Source of the DNA: Albugo candida
Taxonomy: Eukaryota > Oomycota > Peronosporomycetes > Albuginales > Albuginaceae
NCBI GenBank assembly: GCA_905220665.1
Contig: CAJNAR010000009.1
Span: forward strand, 310,001 to 374,000
DNA: 64,000 nt
Direction: 5' to 3'
Shown: one piece after another, positions 22,840 to 34,376 of the stretch
Position numbering within the stretch: position 1 is the stretch's first letter
How the letters are laid out: the number at the start of each line of letters is the position of its first letter
Notes under the pieces: model-generated
What the model was told of the DNA's origin: nothing
Database searches by the model: none
Seen by the model: only the letters and a program-made list of their open reading frames with translations
Translations under genes and position numbers: made by a program

Positions 22840-25800
22840 TCGTCATTTACCTCAAGCTGAAAAGCTTCCTCAGCTCCGCCATTCTTAGCGCCGGTAACGC
22901 CTTAGTCAAAATGCCGGCCATCATTAGCCCGGACTCAACATACTTTGGTCTCATGATGTCTTTTTTTGCAGTGTCACACATAATCTTCAGCCTCAAATCG
23001 ATGTATTTCGCGCTAGATATGCTTTATTCCGTTGTAATTTGCCGGATAGCAGGCTGGTTGTTCGTAATCATTGACATTGGCCCCGTCACCGTAATTCCAA
23101 TTTCTCTGAGTAGCTCTCTCATTCCCAGAACTTCCCGTCCCCTGTGAGAGGATGACGTAAACTTGGTCTGGATGGCAGAGAAGAATACTCATATGTGCTT
23201 GCTGCAAACCCGGAGCACTGCTGCTCCATCCAAGGTGACTGCTCCTCCTGTGATGGACTTCCTTTACGTCTTTGGAGCAGCGAAGTCGGAGTCGCTCGCT
23301 CCAACTTGCAATTGAAACACCTTCTAGTTTCTTGTTATTGATTCTCATCCCTAACTTCATGCTATTTGTTTTTTCTGGTATCGTGCAATCCTTTCGCCAG
23401 TTTCCATTCATATACGCTGGTGGGTCTGAGAGTACGTCATGCTACCTTGCGCACTTTAAAGCTAATGTCAGGCTTCATGCAGCGCGCAAGCCACAACAAA
23501 CTTCCCGCAAGCGACTGGAAATCCCGTATGGTCGGCCTTTTCTGGTGATCCCTTGTACAGATAAGAAGACCAGATTAAGCTCCGTCTTATTGTTCCCATC
23601 TCTAACCGGTGAGCTTACCCCTTTCGCGCGCGTTCGTCAGCCCGTGTTGGTCAAGTAATTCCACGATCGCCGATTCTTGATCTAGCAAAGTAAATGTCTT
23701 CATGCAGAACCACTCGTATTCCTAGGAATTTGTTAACTGAGCACAGGTCCTTGAAAGAAAGGATTCCCATTTCATCGAAAAAGTCGCTCACCAATATCGC
23801 TATAGACGCCAACAAGTGTTGTTTCGCTATCTTGTTGTTTAAATAGTAACACATGCCGGTCACGCAGAGAACCAAACCAGCATCCACTAGCGTTTCATGC
23901 AAGAGCTCGCTCCTCAAATGACCGGCTCGCTTAAACCGTATAATGACTTCTTAAGCTTCAATTCCAGCTTGTCCTTAGTATCCACACCAACTTTCTTGAG
24001 CACGTTTTTTCCGATTGTCATGCCCTACAGGATCGCCAGGAATATCTCTAGGTGCTGCTCCTTATCTGCCTTTTCGTATACGTTGGGAATGTTTCCATGC
24101 CTAGCGGCCATACACTAACGCAATGCAAGCACCAAAATCACCTTCACCGTGGTTAGTTCCATTACCGGGACAAATGTCAGGCCGTAATCAACTTCATTGA
24201 CTTGGTCGTTTCCACAAGCAACCAAACGTTCCTTAAAACTTCCGATCGCCCCATTGGCATCTGTCTTGGTCTTGTAGACCACTTGCAGTGCAACACGTGG
24301 ATCTTATATGGTGGTACTTCCACCATCCAGAGTCCATTTTATCCTGCAGTACAAAGAGCTCATCCGTCATCGCGATCACCCATTTATCCTTAAGTTCACA
24401 TCTGATGGCTTTTCCATACTTTTGAGGGTCTGGTTCTCGCACACTATAAACCACGACCTGTGTCCCCGTAATTCTGTCACTGTTCTTTGCCGCAGCAAGT
24501 GGCGTCCTTGTGTCCCACTGACCTGGTACGGCGTCTTTCACGCGTACATACCTTCTTATGTCCGCGACCATTCATCTTCTTCTCCGAAACCCTGCTGGCT
24601 GCTTTCCGACGATTTCCCGGCTATCATTTTCGACAAAATTTCAACGTCATCGAGATGAATTCTTCTTAGCTGTGAGTTCTTTTCATTTGTTAGTTTTTTT
24701 ACGTTTCTGACGTGCTGAGTCACAACCAGTATTTTGTCTCGTATCCCATGAATTTATCACTTTTTCCAATACTCACGCCAGACGTTCCTCGCACTCCTAG
24801 AAATTTGTTTCTTGCGTCACACTGCACCGTGTATATTTATCTAAACACAACGATATGACTCCAATATTGCGGTCTCTGTCTGTAGTTCCAACGGAGATCG
24901 CTTCCTTCATTAGCCTTGCTTGGGATCCTGTAAAAGATTTGGCTGCGTATTTCGTGGTATCTGCCCAGTAGCTTAATGGAAGTCCACAGGCATATACCAT
25001 GCTACGTACCATATTCATAATGGTGCTATGCATCCTTTCTGCTTAACCGTTACTCTCCTGATTGCGTGGCTCGTTGACTGCCGCGTGATTTGTTTTCCTT
25101 GCAAGTAGGTCCAGCGTCCTGTAATCCTCATCCTTCGATCCTCAGCACATTAGTCCGTCAGTTAAACTGACGCTCAAAAAAGGCAATGAGATGCTTAAAT
25201 TCTGTGCCGCGACGTCCTTGGTCTTGGCTATAAATGCTCTGCAATAGTCGGTGCTATGGTCGATAAAATTCACTATATAACGGTGATCCAGTCGACCTAG
25301 TGGAGTCATGGGTCCTTTCAAATTTCAGCTAATGACTTCTCCAATCACGGCGATTAGTGAATTTCCGCCCATATTTTGTCTTGATTACTTGTTCTTCGTC
25401 TGTTTTCCTTTCACACAGGTGAACCAGTTCGAATGCACCTCGTCTGCTAGCACAATACCAGACGCTGGGTCCTCCGACATACTATTAATATTGTGAGAAT
25501 GGAGATGTCCAAAACGACGATGAAAATTCATGAGGGATCTTTTTTGTTCTTTCTGATCAACTCTAAATTCGGTCTGAATTAACACCGACAAGCAAATTAT
25601 TCTTGTAATCTTGTACATGAACGATCAGGATATTATTCATAGTTCTCTCGTTGAAAATGACGGTTCTACCATTTATTCTGGCAACCACACGTTGTTTACA
25701 GCGATACGATATGCCGTATCTTTTCCCTCCAACAAACCATACGAATCGATGTTTCGCTCAAGATGCGCAGCATACTGTACATTTGAAAGCTGAACCCTTG

Positions 25801-25990
25801 CCACTTTGCCAGTCACTGATGTCGTTATGATGGCCGTACCACGTTTCATGATTCCATAAAGTTCCTTCACCTGCAGCCACACACTCGATAGTGTAGTCCT
25901 CGACATTATGCAAGAGACTTGAACTATTGACCAGGTGACGACTTGATCAGCTGTCTATCATTAAATATCCTTGCAGAAAAGTCCTGTCTT
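22840..25990 (-). pseudogene. copia B pol remnants (pre-integrase, integrase, RT, RNase H)
   Basis: Minus-strand blocks in broken frames, from right to left: pre-integrase FHRRFGHLHSHNINSMSEDP with CVKGKQTKN (about 25400-25550); integrase tail MNMVRSMVYACGLPLSYWAD (about 24960-25020); RT entry KAIRCELKDKWVIAMTDEL (about 24345-24410); RT thumb DFFDEMGILSFKDL and NKFLGIRV (about 23690-23780); and an RNase H C terminus with ILTKALPALRMAELRKLF (about 22860-22930). The Tyr-Val-Asp-Asp block is not legible. Non-functional. Confidence 0.75.
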
Positions 25991-26018
25991 TCACTGCTAG
26001 CACAAAGGCGACCTCTGA

Positions 26019-27238
26019 TCATTTTAATTGATCTCCCTTTTTTTTTGGGTATCCAGCTTTCACATGACCAGTCTTTTTGCACTCAAAACACTTTTTTGCT
26101 TTTCTCCTTTCGGGATTTACCACTTTGACAAAGTCCTTCCCGAATTGATTTCCTTTTGGATCAATCTGGATTGAATGCGCAAAGTGCGACAGCTCTTCAG
26201 CCTGTCGCAAGTAGTCAGTACGAGCTAAATTTAGCCTTGGAAGCATCGTCACTCCCATTCTGGTCTGCATAGTGCACGATATTGTCGAGAATGAGACTGT
26301 CAGCACCTCGCACGCCTCGCTGACCGTTACCAGATATAGGTAGTGTTTTTTCCAGCTTTTCTTGGCGCTCTTAGCTGCAGTGAACATATTCATACTCTGA
26401 GCAGGAGTAATCTTGGTGTTTAAACGTGTGGAGAAGCCGCTGCGTCGCATGCTCTAGCGACTCCTCCTCCTTCTCCCACCATCCTACTACATGTTGATTG
26501 TAGTACCTCTCAGCCACTCCCTTCAAATGATGACCGAGTTCATCGACCTTCAAATCCTCCGACCGCAGAAACTCACACGCACGCTTCGCAAACTGCACTT
26601 GCGTCACAAATCGCTTGCCCCACGACAGTAACCCAGTACACAATCCTAGGTCTAGTTCCTTTTCATCGAATGGGTGTATTCCAAGCTTTCTTTGTCTCGT
26701 GTCAGGAACACGCACAAGTTGCGCAATTGGCGCAGGTACTGGATGCTGCATAGGCGGCGCGTGCGAAAGTTCTGGCTGCGGCGCCTGCGCCATCTCAACA
26801 TTCTATGCCGCCTGTCAGTATCTCGGTTGCCTCGTACCGAAAGTATGTAGCTGGCGATAACGTAGGTGTGACGGCTCGCGGCGGCGTCATGTCCAGAGCC
26901 CTGCGACGCATTGCCCTTCCTTCTCCCAAAGATGATCCAAATACTCTTTCCTGGCGTATCTTCATCTTCTCTTCCTCATCCCGTCGCCTCTGCGACTTGT
27001 CTAAGCGCTAAATGCGCTTTCAGGGGCCCTCGAGTAGATGCGACTTGTCTAAGCGCTGCATGCTCTCTGGGGGGCCCTTGAGTAGATGCAGCAGCTTCTC
27101 CTGAGTTTCTATCATACTCTAATCATTCCTGAACTGGATTATCTCTTCCAGAGGCTCACCGGCCCTTCCTCGACCGGTGGCTACCCTTTTACGCTCGTTG
27201 GAGTGGTCCACAGTATCAGTATTGTCGATTGGGTTCAT
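26019..27238 (-). pseudogene. copia B gag
   Basis: Begins MNPIDNTDTVDHSNERKR at 27238, overlapping the PBS-like GGTTATGAACCC, and meets a stop after about 39 codons. The main gag body (26371-26793) contains KLGIHPFDEKELDLGLCTG and VDELGHHLKGVAERYYN, followed after a frameshift (about 26400) by a zinc knuckle CFECKKTGHVKAGYPKK near 26050-26110, whose last Cys is replaced by Tyr. Three fragments in three frames, so inactive. Confidence 0.75.
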
Positions 27239-27258
27239 AACCGGGTATTTTAGGAGCG

Positions 27259-27425
27259 TACTGTGAGTTGAATAAAAGGTAAAAAGGGAAGTGTTTATTA
27301 TGTTAACTTCTATCGCGTAAACCCTAACATCACCATCCAGTAGTTACCTAATGCGTCCAGAGAGTGGTCGATCGAACCAGCTCTTTTTTCATATGCTTCG
27401 TCGGTATGACGAAAATATTCTCATA
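27259..27425 (-). repeat. copia B 5' LTR
   Basis: About 167 bp, homologous to 19991-20158. It is followed on the minus strand by the PBS-like sequence and gag start at 27238. Confidence 0.7.
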
Positions 27426-30400
27426 TTAACTAAATCATATACTATTGCTTTATTTCCAGTCGTCGAGGAAGCGCCGCCGTAATATATCCATATACAGAAA
27501 AAAATGTCGATAAAGGATTCTTTCAGTGTTCACAATACAGCTATACTTACAGAATCACATCAAGAGCATTAAGTCTATCTATGGAATTAACCAAGGATAA
27601 TCCAAGCACTATTCTTTAATGAGATAGAGACGGAACCAATTTCAAGATGAAAGGGTGATAACAGCAACGAAGCTCCACTCAAACAGTCCCAACCCACTAG
27701 TGATCTATCTGCTCGATGTATCTTCAACCTCAACAGAAGAAAAGAAGCTGTATGTCGTTAGTGCTTGGCGTCGCACAGCAAGTCGCTTGCCATTCTGACG
27801 TATCATATATTTCTCAGCTCAACAACACCTTATGTCAAGCTATACTCTTTTCCTAGTACGCACTAATCCGAATATACTGTAAAGGCGTGCCATATCAGGT
27901 TTTGTCCCGCCCTTCTTCAGTTCATCGTTTTGTCAGATAATTGACACTTTGTTTCCGTCCCATCGACGTTTTCTGGACAGTCAAATTGGCTCTGTTGACT
28001 CAAGTGGCCAAAGCAAAATCAAACCATGTTCGTATCACTGAAGAGGGATTTGTACCGAATGCGATGAGCCGGATATCAATCCAAATTGTGCAAGAAGAAT
28101 GGCGGGAGTCCGTCACGTTCTGACATTTCCTAAAGTAGATTAACAAAAATTGATGGATGGACTTAAAATCATGACAACAAAGATCCAAAATGCTTGATGG
28201 TCAGAACTGATCCTTATCAATTGCATAAATGCATCTATTGCATGATAGGATTCGGAAAAGGTGGCGCTAGAGTATCAATCACTCTATCGCTTACTCATGC
28301 CACAATAGTTACGGATGACGAAGCACCGCCTTACTGAGAAAAAAAGCGTGCTCGGAATGCCTCTAAGAGAATGCCATGGATACAGAGTCGTTTCATCAGT
28401 TGCTAGAATCACCATATACCGATTCGTTGATGAGTTCTTGTATGCTGTTGTACTACAATCCATCAAATAAACTTCAATGTGCTAGAACCATTATCAACGT
28501 CAAAGAAGAATCGCAGCCAACCTCGGCGGTTTCGACTTTATTTGATGCTTCAGCCACTAGCTTCAAGTAACAAGGATTTTGTTAGTACATGTTACGCCCT
28601 GTCACACACGAATACATGTCGCAGAATACAGCAAATGCCTAATCGGTTTTTCTCTGAGCACTGCGCTTATGTTGGTATAACTTCTGGATCTCAAGAATCT
28701 CGAAATAATCAGCTATCTGCAATTCATCAACTCACGATAGATAATATTCATGTGGGTGTATGGCCTCCTACAGTAAACGAAGTATGGAAAATGAAGAAAA
28801 GGCTTTTCTTCTTTGAGCTGTTTTATTCCTTTCGTCGCTGAAACGGAGACGAACATCTGGAATTCTTACAGTAAGGTCGCTTTCGTCGAATTTGAAAGTT
28901 CACCGTCCACACATTTGAAATGTGTAGGCTGTCTTATCCAGCACTCGTACATATTTTTTGTTCATACTGCTGCCGATGGTTATTCTGGGTACGTTTGGAT
29001 GCGCCAGGTACCTTCTCACATATTTCAACACTGCCTGAGTAGCGATTGCATTAGCCTTACTTACGATGATGAGAAAAGCCAAATAGACAGTCTTATCTGT
29101 CTCCGTCAATGGATAGCAGAGTAAATACATGTAATAGAAGAATGACAATGAACTTGATACCAGCAACACTTCTCTGAGGATAAAATTACACCTTTGTAAG
29201 ACTGCATCTTGTCAAAAAGGGGAGGGGTTTCGCGCTTGGCTGATGTAAGCGCACCAGCAATTTGGTTGAACTTTTCTCTGCTATAAAATCAGGATTATCC
29301 AACCAAACATAAAGTAACCATGGATTTTGCATCTGGCTCATTCAGTGCTTCTTCAGATCGGCAGACCTTACTCTTGATTGCCGCTTCTTGAAGAAAATGA
29401 AGCGATAATGATTTTGTCGGCGTGAGTATTTTTTTAGAGCTTCTCTTCTATTTTACAGTGATTCAGCAACGTTCCGATCCACAGACTCCAAGAGTATGTT
29501 TTCTTTGACAATACCTGCGTAAGAATAGATTAATTGAGGCATGGATGTATTTTGTGCTATCAAACATGGAAGATTCATGTTTGAGCCTCGCAAAATGATA
29601 CTTCAATATGAAGTCACGATCAGTTTAAGAGCTGTCAATGTATTCGTGGCTTATACGTATGTTCTTGGAGAGAGGGCCCTTAAGTATACGAAGGATAAAA
29701 GCTCACTTGCAATCACATCTTCTATCAAAAAGGAGTGAAATCATTAAGCGATGGAGCCCAGACTTCCTTTAGAGGAATTTGAAGAAATTACAAGCTTAGA
29801 AAGAAAACTAGAGAGAAAAAATCAATTTAGTCTCCCATCTGAGCACAGTCCGACTTTCCATAGCCTCTAATTTCCGATTTTGGTTACACCGTCTTCGTTC
29901 CTTATTCGACTTGAATTGCAAAGTAGAAAATGGAAACTTTTGTAGCCCGAAAACCTCATATACTTCTTCACATTTTTCATCCATCGGCGCACAATATGGA
30001 GTGAATAGGTAATATCGCCTCGGCTGAGATCGCATTGTACAGAGAAAGGAGTGCACGGTCTATGCGAATGCAGACAGAGTAAGAGTCGATATTTTCTCTT
30101 TGTCGATTTTGTATCCCAGATAATACTCGATGACGACTTGAGTCCAAAATCCGCAATCATTTATTTTCCCTTGCGATTGCATAAGGGTATCTTCCTTTTC
30201 AACATATTAACAGGGTGTACAGCGCTCGTGGCCGTAACCCATTTCTTTTTGCCACATCAAAAGTTGACCTTCACAAGGAATTTTTCGGAATGTTGCTTTC
30301 ATGACCAAGAATGTAAAAACGTTTGATGTGGGTTCAATATGTTACCGGCACTTCATTTATTATAGGATGAGGATTTTTGGAAGCATTTCACACACATACG

Positions 30401-30541
30401 CAGACGTATACATACTCTGATGATCAATGTGCGAACATACAGAAAAAGGTTTACTTTTACTTCTCCAGCTTCAAGCCTTGGTATCCGAGAAAGGACATGA
30501 GTATGACGATATAAACAAGTGCGTGTTAAGGTATAATATAA
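27426..30541. other. 3.1 kb without a recognisable gene
   Basis: Several frames of 60-120 codons exist on both strands (for example 28479-28841 + and 28900-29169 -) but none has a motif I recognise, a supported start, or consistent neighbours. Probably decayed repeats between two transposons. Confidence 0.45.
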
Positions 30542-32567
30542 GGGATTCGGTATAGCTACACACCCGTTTTGGTATAGCCACCCTCCTAACTTGAATGAGA
30601 ACACCGGTATCCTTACACCCGCTAAATATGGGAATATGAAAATATATACCAACTTGATAAATAAATAAGAAATATATACCAAGGATGTATACTATACGTA
30701 CGGATATACGCATGCGTAGGATTATAACGAGGAAAACCCAGTCTTGGATTTAAAACCTCTGATCAATTATGCATTATGTAGTAAGGATAATGAAGCATAC
30801 AATCACGCGTCCCTTACTATACACGTCCTGCGATTATGGCCAAATTGGTTGCACATTCCACATTTCGTTCGCTTGCACGTCACGTAACGTTCGATCCCCA
30901 TCAAGCACTCGATGATAGGAAGGCTCCGAATTCCCTTAAACACGCTGCTTACCTAATCCACGTTTTCTGATGTCGAAGTGTTGTATTTTGGACATAATGA
31001 GTAACCTGTTGACCAATCTTCACGCTCAACCTCTGGAAGCTACAACAGCACATTGCTTTCCGAACTTGTGATATTCGCTTTCGCCTTCTCGTACTCTTCC
31101 GTTATTCGTGAACGAGCCAATATCCACGCCAAATTCTTCAACACCTTTTACTTGTATTTCTGTTTGAAATTCTCCATCAAATGCCGGAAGCAGAAAAAAT
31201 GTGGGCGTCGGGTGCCGATGTATGCATAGCTTTCATAAACCCCTTATCCCTATCCGATATCACGAATGCTGGAGATGGCTTGAGGTAAGAGAGTAGAACT
31301 TCAAAAACCAGCTCCAGTTATCTTCATTCGCTACCGACACAAGCCCAACTCCGATAATTTGGATCTCGTTGTTTCCATTTCGAAAGAACGTAACAAGGAG
31401 GATCCCACCGATTGATGTCTTTACAAATGTGCCGCCCACGGATATCCCACGCTCACTGTATGACTTTTATACTTATAGTCCTTCCCAGAGAATGATACTC
31501 ATCCGTATGAATTCATCATTTACGATATCAATCTTCGCTTCGTGGCCTCAAATGTTTAGTCCAGACATGTAGGAAAGAATGAGGCTGTAGTGCTTAATAT
31601 CACTTCCTTATACCTCAAATTTCAAATTTGGAGTTTGTGAGCACAGTTCATATATGTGGTGGAATTCGCCTGGTTTGTATCATCATCAGTCACTTTCCTA
31701 CCGGAGATTATGGCCATATCTCTGACTGCAAGACTTGATAAGTTTGTTGTATATCTACGAGACGCCTTTACCGATTAGGAACCTTGACAGGCGTGCAAAG
31801 AAAACTTTGTTGAAAAGCTGATTGTCTACGAAAAGGAAAACTGCACAACAAAGAGAAGTCATGTTGTGTGCACACTGCTTTATAGCGCTTGTCACTTGAT
31901 ACCACACGAAACGGACGGTTACATTCGCGGTTGTACTTAATTACTGCTTGAATTATGTCTCTTTTATTGGGATGACTCCTGTTATCGAAAGAAGCTGCTG
32001 CTAAATTGTGTCGTCGCTTTCCATTGCTGATATTGAAGTGTGTATGTGTATATCCGTACGCCCTTAAGTATACGGGCTTGGTATATTTTTTTTATTTATT
32101 TATCAAATTGGTATTTTTTTCATAATCCCACTAATTATCCTAATAAATGGGAACCGGTATCGCCACACCTCTAAATCTAGCTGTGATACAAGTCAGCAAC
32201 GAACTGGTGTGCTTGGTTACGTCACTCATTCTGATTTTATCCTACTTACTATTAAAGTTCCATCTCGATTTTCTCATTGCCATCAAGATCCATTTCTTCA
32301 TTCCTACTTTCCGTTTTCGTACTACTGATACTTTGCGTTGTAATTAAGTACGGCTGTACCATCGGATTGTTCATTACGTATGGAGTGGTTAATCTTTAGA
32401 CGGTAAGACTACGTCCTTTCATACTTCCAGCATCACATATGTGTAGGAGCGACACATAAGTGAAGTGAGAAATATTTGAAAATTAGGGGTGGGGTGGGGA
32501 TACCGGTGTTTTCACTTAATTTTGGGGGTGTGGCGATACCGAAACGGGGTGTGGCTATCTCGGCCCC
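30542..32567 (-). mobile_element. Mutator-like (MULE) DNA transposon with long inverted repeats
   Basis: The left end at 30542 (GGGATTCGGTATAGCTACAC...) matches the inverse of the right end at 32567 (GGGGGCCGAGATAGCCACAC...) over some 80 bp. A second inner inverted repeat pairs about 30640-30712 with about 32043-32140. Between them lies a minus-strand MULE transposase relic. A partial extra copy of the terminal block near 32150-32205 suggests rearranged ends. Flanks share TATAAT, but a clean 9-bp duplication is not evident. Confidence 0.7.
30960..31470 (-). pseudogene. MULE transposase core, decayed
   Basis: Minus-strand blocks across frameshifts: VGGTFVKTSIGGILLV (expected DGTF, so the first Asp is replaced by Gly), GNNEIQIIGVGLVSVANEDN, WSWFLKF, then AFVISDRDKGFMKAMH carrying the second catalytic Asp, FFCFRHLMENFK (the C..H block), and NLAWILARSRITEEYEKA. 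This order is diagnostic of MULE transposases. Stops and shifts plus the missing first Asp make it inactive. Confidence 0.78.
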
Positions 32568-33014
32568 CTATATAATCCCTTTTCTGTCGATATAACAATC
32601 GTAGTATTGTTATGAAAGCTGATAGCCGTAAGAAAGCTGTATAAAATGTTGCACAACATGTCATCTGATATGATTGTGCTGGGTATGATGCAGCCCGTTG
32701 AAGTACTGATAAGGAATGTGTTTATTATTACTGTAATCAATGCTTGATGAAAATAAAAAATCTCTACGGTTTGATCAGTCCGACTACTGAGTATGAGCTG
32801 AGAGACGTCCTCATTTGATGAATCTCGGTACGCGGTTAGGAGCAATACTTCCTACTTTTCATTCGCTCGAGTACACGCAATTGACGTCAAATTGTCATAT
32901 ATTAACCTTTCTTACGATCGATATTCCAAAAGTGCCATCAAAATAAGGTGTCTTAAAACGGCAAAAAGTCTGATATTTAGTGACATACACATTATTATTA
33001 GTGAGAAAAAGTTT
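32568..33014. other. Short spacer between MULE and copia C, nothing recognised
   Basis: About 450 bp, AT-rich, no coding motif on either strand. Confidence 0.4.
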
Positions 33015-33198
33015 TGAGCACTTTAGATAGAATTAAGGAAAGTAATATATATCAAATATAGGAGGTCCTTAGTTCACTTTACTAGCTAGTCTAAGCCTTC
33101 TCGTACTGGACGCCCACAGCCATGAATTTATTTCCCAATAGCTAAAAACTGATTATCCTGATGTGTTCCGCACTGGTTCAGGGACATCAGCTTCAACA
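33015..33198 (-). repeat. copia C 3' LTR (184 bp)
   Basis: Minus strand runs TGTTGAAGCTGATGTCCC... to ...TGCTCA, preceded by the polypurine tract at about 33199-33207. Aligns end to end with the split 5' LTR. Confidence 0.8.
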
Positions 33199-33559
33199 CT
33201 CCCCCTGAACGGTAAATTCTTGATGTTGGATTTAATCAGAAGTTGCTCAAATGTTTTCGTCGGCACTGGCTTCATCAGAAAATCAGCTAGCTGAACTTGG
33301 TGCCAATGTATTGGAGCTTGATCCTTTTGAACTTTATTTGTTCACGGACAAAATGGTACCGTATGTTGATATGCTTCGCTCGCTCTGGTATCCATCTTTG
33401 TTGGCAATCGCAGTTGCACTCTGGTTGTCTTCATGAATAACCACTGAATCATCGATCCTCACTTTTAACTCTGATTATAAACTTTTGAACCACATGACTT
33501 CCTGTATGCACAACGAGATAGCAATGTACTTACTCAGCTTCGGCTGTGCTGAGAGCCAC

Positions 33560-34283
33560 ACTCTACTGTAGTTTTGATTTGAATATCACTGGAGAGTTGT
33601 TTATCATCACCATTCTACCGGGGGTTGATCTTCTTGTCTCCTTGTCGCTTGCCCAATCCGCACCACTGTAAGCAGTGACTTCGATATTTCCTGGCCTCAT
33701 AACAGATGCCTTTCATTGCGGTTGATTTCAAGTAACGCAAAACACGGGTTGCTGCATTCCAGTGTTGCTTACTTGGTTGCTCTAGTTGTCGACTGAGCTG
33801 GCAAACCGTGAAAGCAATGTCTGGTCTTGTGCCCTTTGCGATAGCCGACAAGTGAGCGATGTGGTCGGTATTCCATTCTAATATCTTTTTTTTACACTGG
33901 TTTCGCGCTTACTTGGTTGAACTTCTCGACCATTCTCCGTATGCAAGCTCCTTGACTGATCTTCACTTGTCGCAACTCTTGTTTGTATTCCGCTTCAGTA
34001 CCGAGGATAAATCGCGTCTCTCCTAGAATTTTTAGACTGAAGTCACTCGAAAGTCGTTTGCAAATTTCTTGATTTGGGGGGTCAATGGTTTTGGCTCCGA
34101 TCAGCATGTCATCGACATATAATGTGACATAAACCCATGACTTGGAATATTTGCGCACAAGCATACATGAGTCTGATAGACACTTTTTTAGCTCCATCTG
34201 AGCAAATACAATTGATATTGTCTTGAACCAAGACACAGCTGCGTGTTTAAGTCCATGTAGACTCTGATTGAGCTTGAAAATTT
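33560..34283 (-). pseudogene. copia C pol, C-terminal part (RT palm/thumb and RNase H)
   Basis: From the LINE1 junction leftward: KLNQSLHGLKHAAVSWF, LYVDDMLIGAKT (catalytic YVDD intact), FSLKILGETRFILG, then after a shift near 33890 GTRPDIAFTVCQLSRQL and HWNAATRVLRYLKSTAMKGI. Short indels and stops interrupt it, so it is inactive. Confidence 0.85.
34269..34283. repeat. Target-site duplication of LINE1, left copy
   Basis: TGAGCTTGAAAATTT here and TGAGCTTGAGAATTT at 41281-41295 match at 14 of 15 positions. Both lie at the same codons of the copia RT (KLN), proving one element was split. Confidence 0.8.
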
Positions 34284-34376
34284 GACTATTCAATTTGCCG
34301 GCTACTAAGTAACCCGCCAAGTTAGTACAAAACAATTCGAAAAACAACCTTTTTCAACTTTTTCCTCTCGAAAACA

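Larger units (their letters stand above)
19991..27425 (-). mobile_element. Ty1/copia retrotransposon 'copia B', interrupted by a DDE transposon
   Basis: The minus-strand order is LTR (27259-27425), PBS-like GGTTATGAACCC, gag from ATG 27238, zinc knuckle, pre-integrase, integrase, reverse transcriptase, RNase H (ending about 22840), polypurine GGTGGAG, LTR (19991-20158). Removing the DDE element at 20159-22790 leaves about 4.8 kb, a normal copia length. The two LTRs are about 168 bp and clearly related but diverged. Many stops and shifts make it inactive. Confidence 0.8.

Noticed and set aside
30840..30915. tRNA-like A box (TGGCCAAATTGG) and B box (GTTCGATCCCC)
   Set aside because: No acceptor, D or T stem can be paired at the right spacing.
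33251..33436. Small plus-strand frame within copia C
   Set aside because: It is antisense to the copia RNase H end region and has no independent support.
34284..34347. Translation NLAGYLVAGKLNSQIF on the minus strand, looking like the usual copia RT block before KLNQSLHGLK
   Set aside because: It lies inside the LINE1 5' UTR, beyond the target duplication. The true upstream copia sequence is at 41296 onward, so the resemblance is chance.
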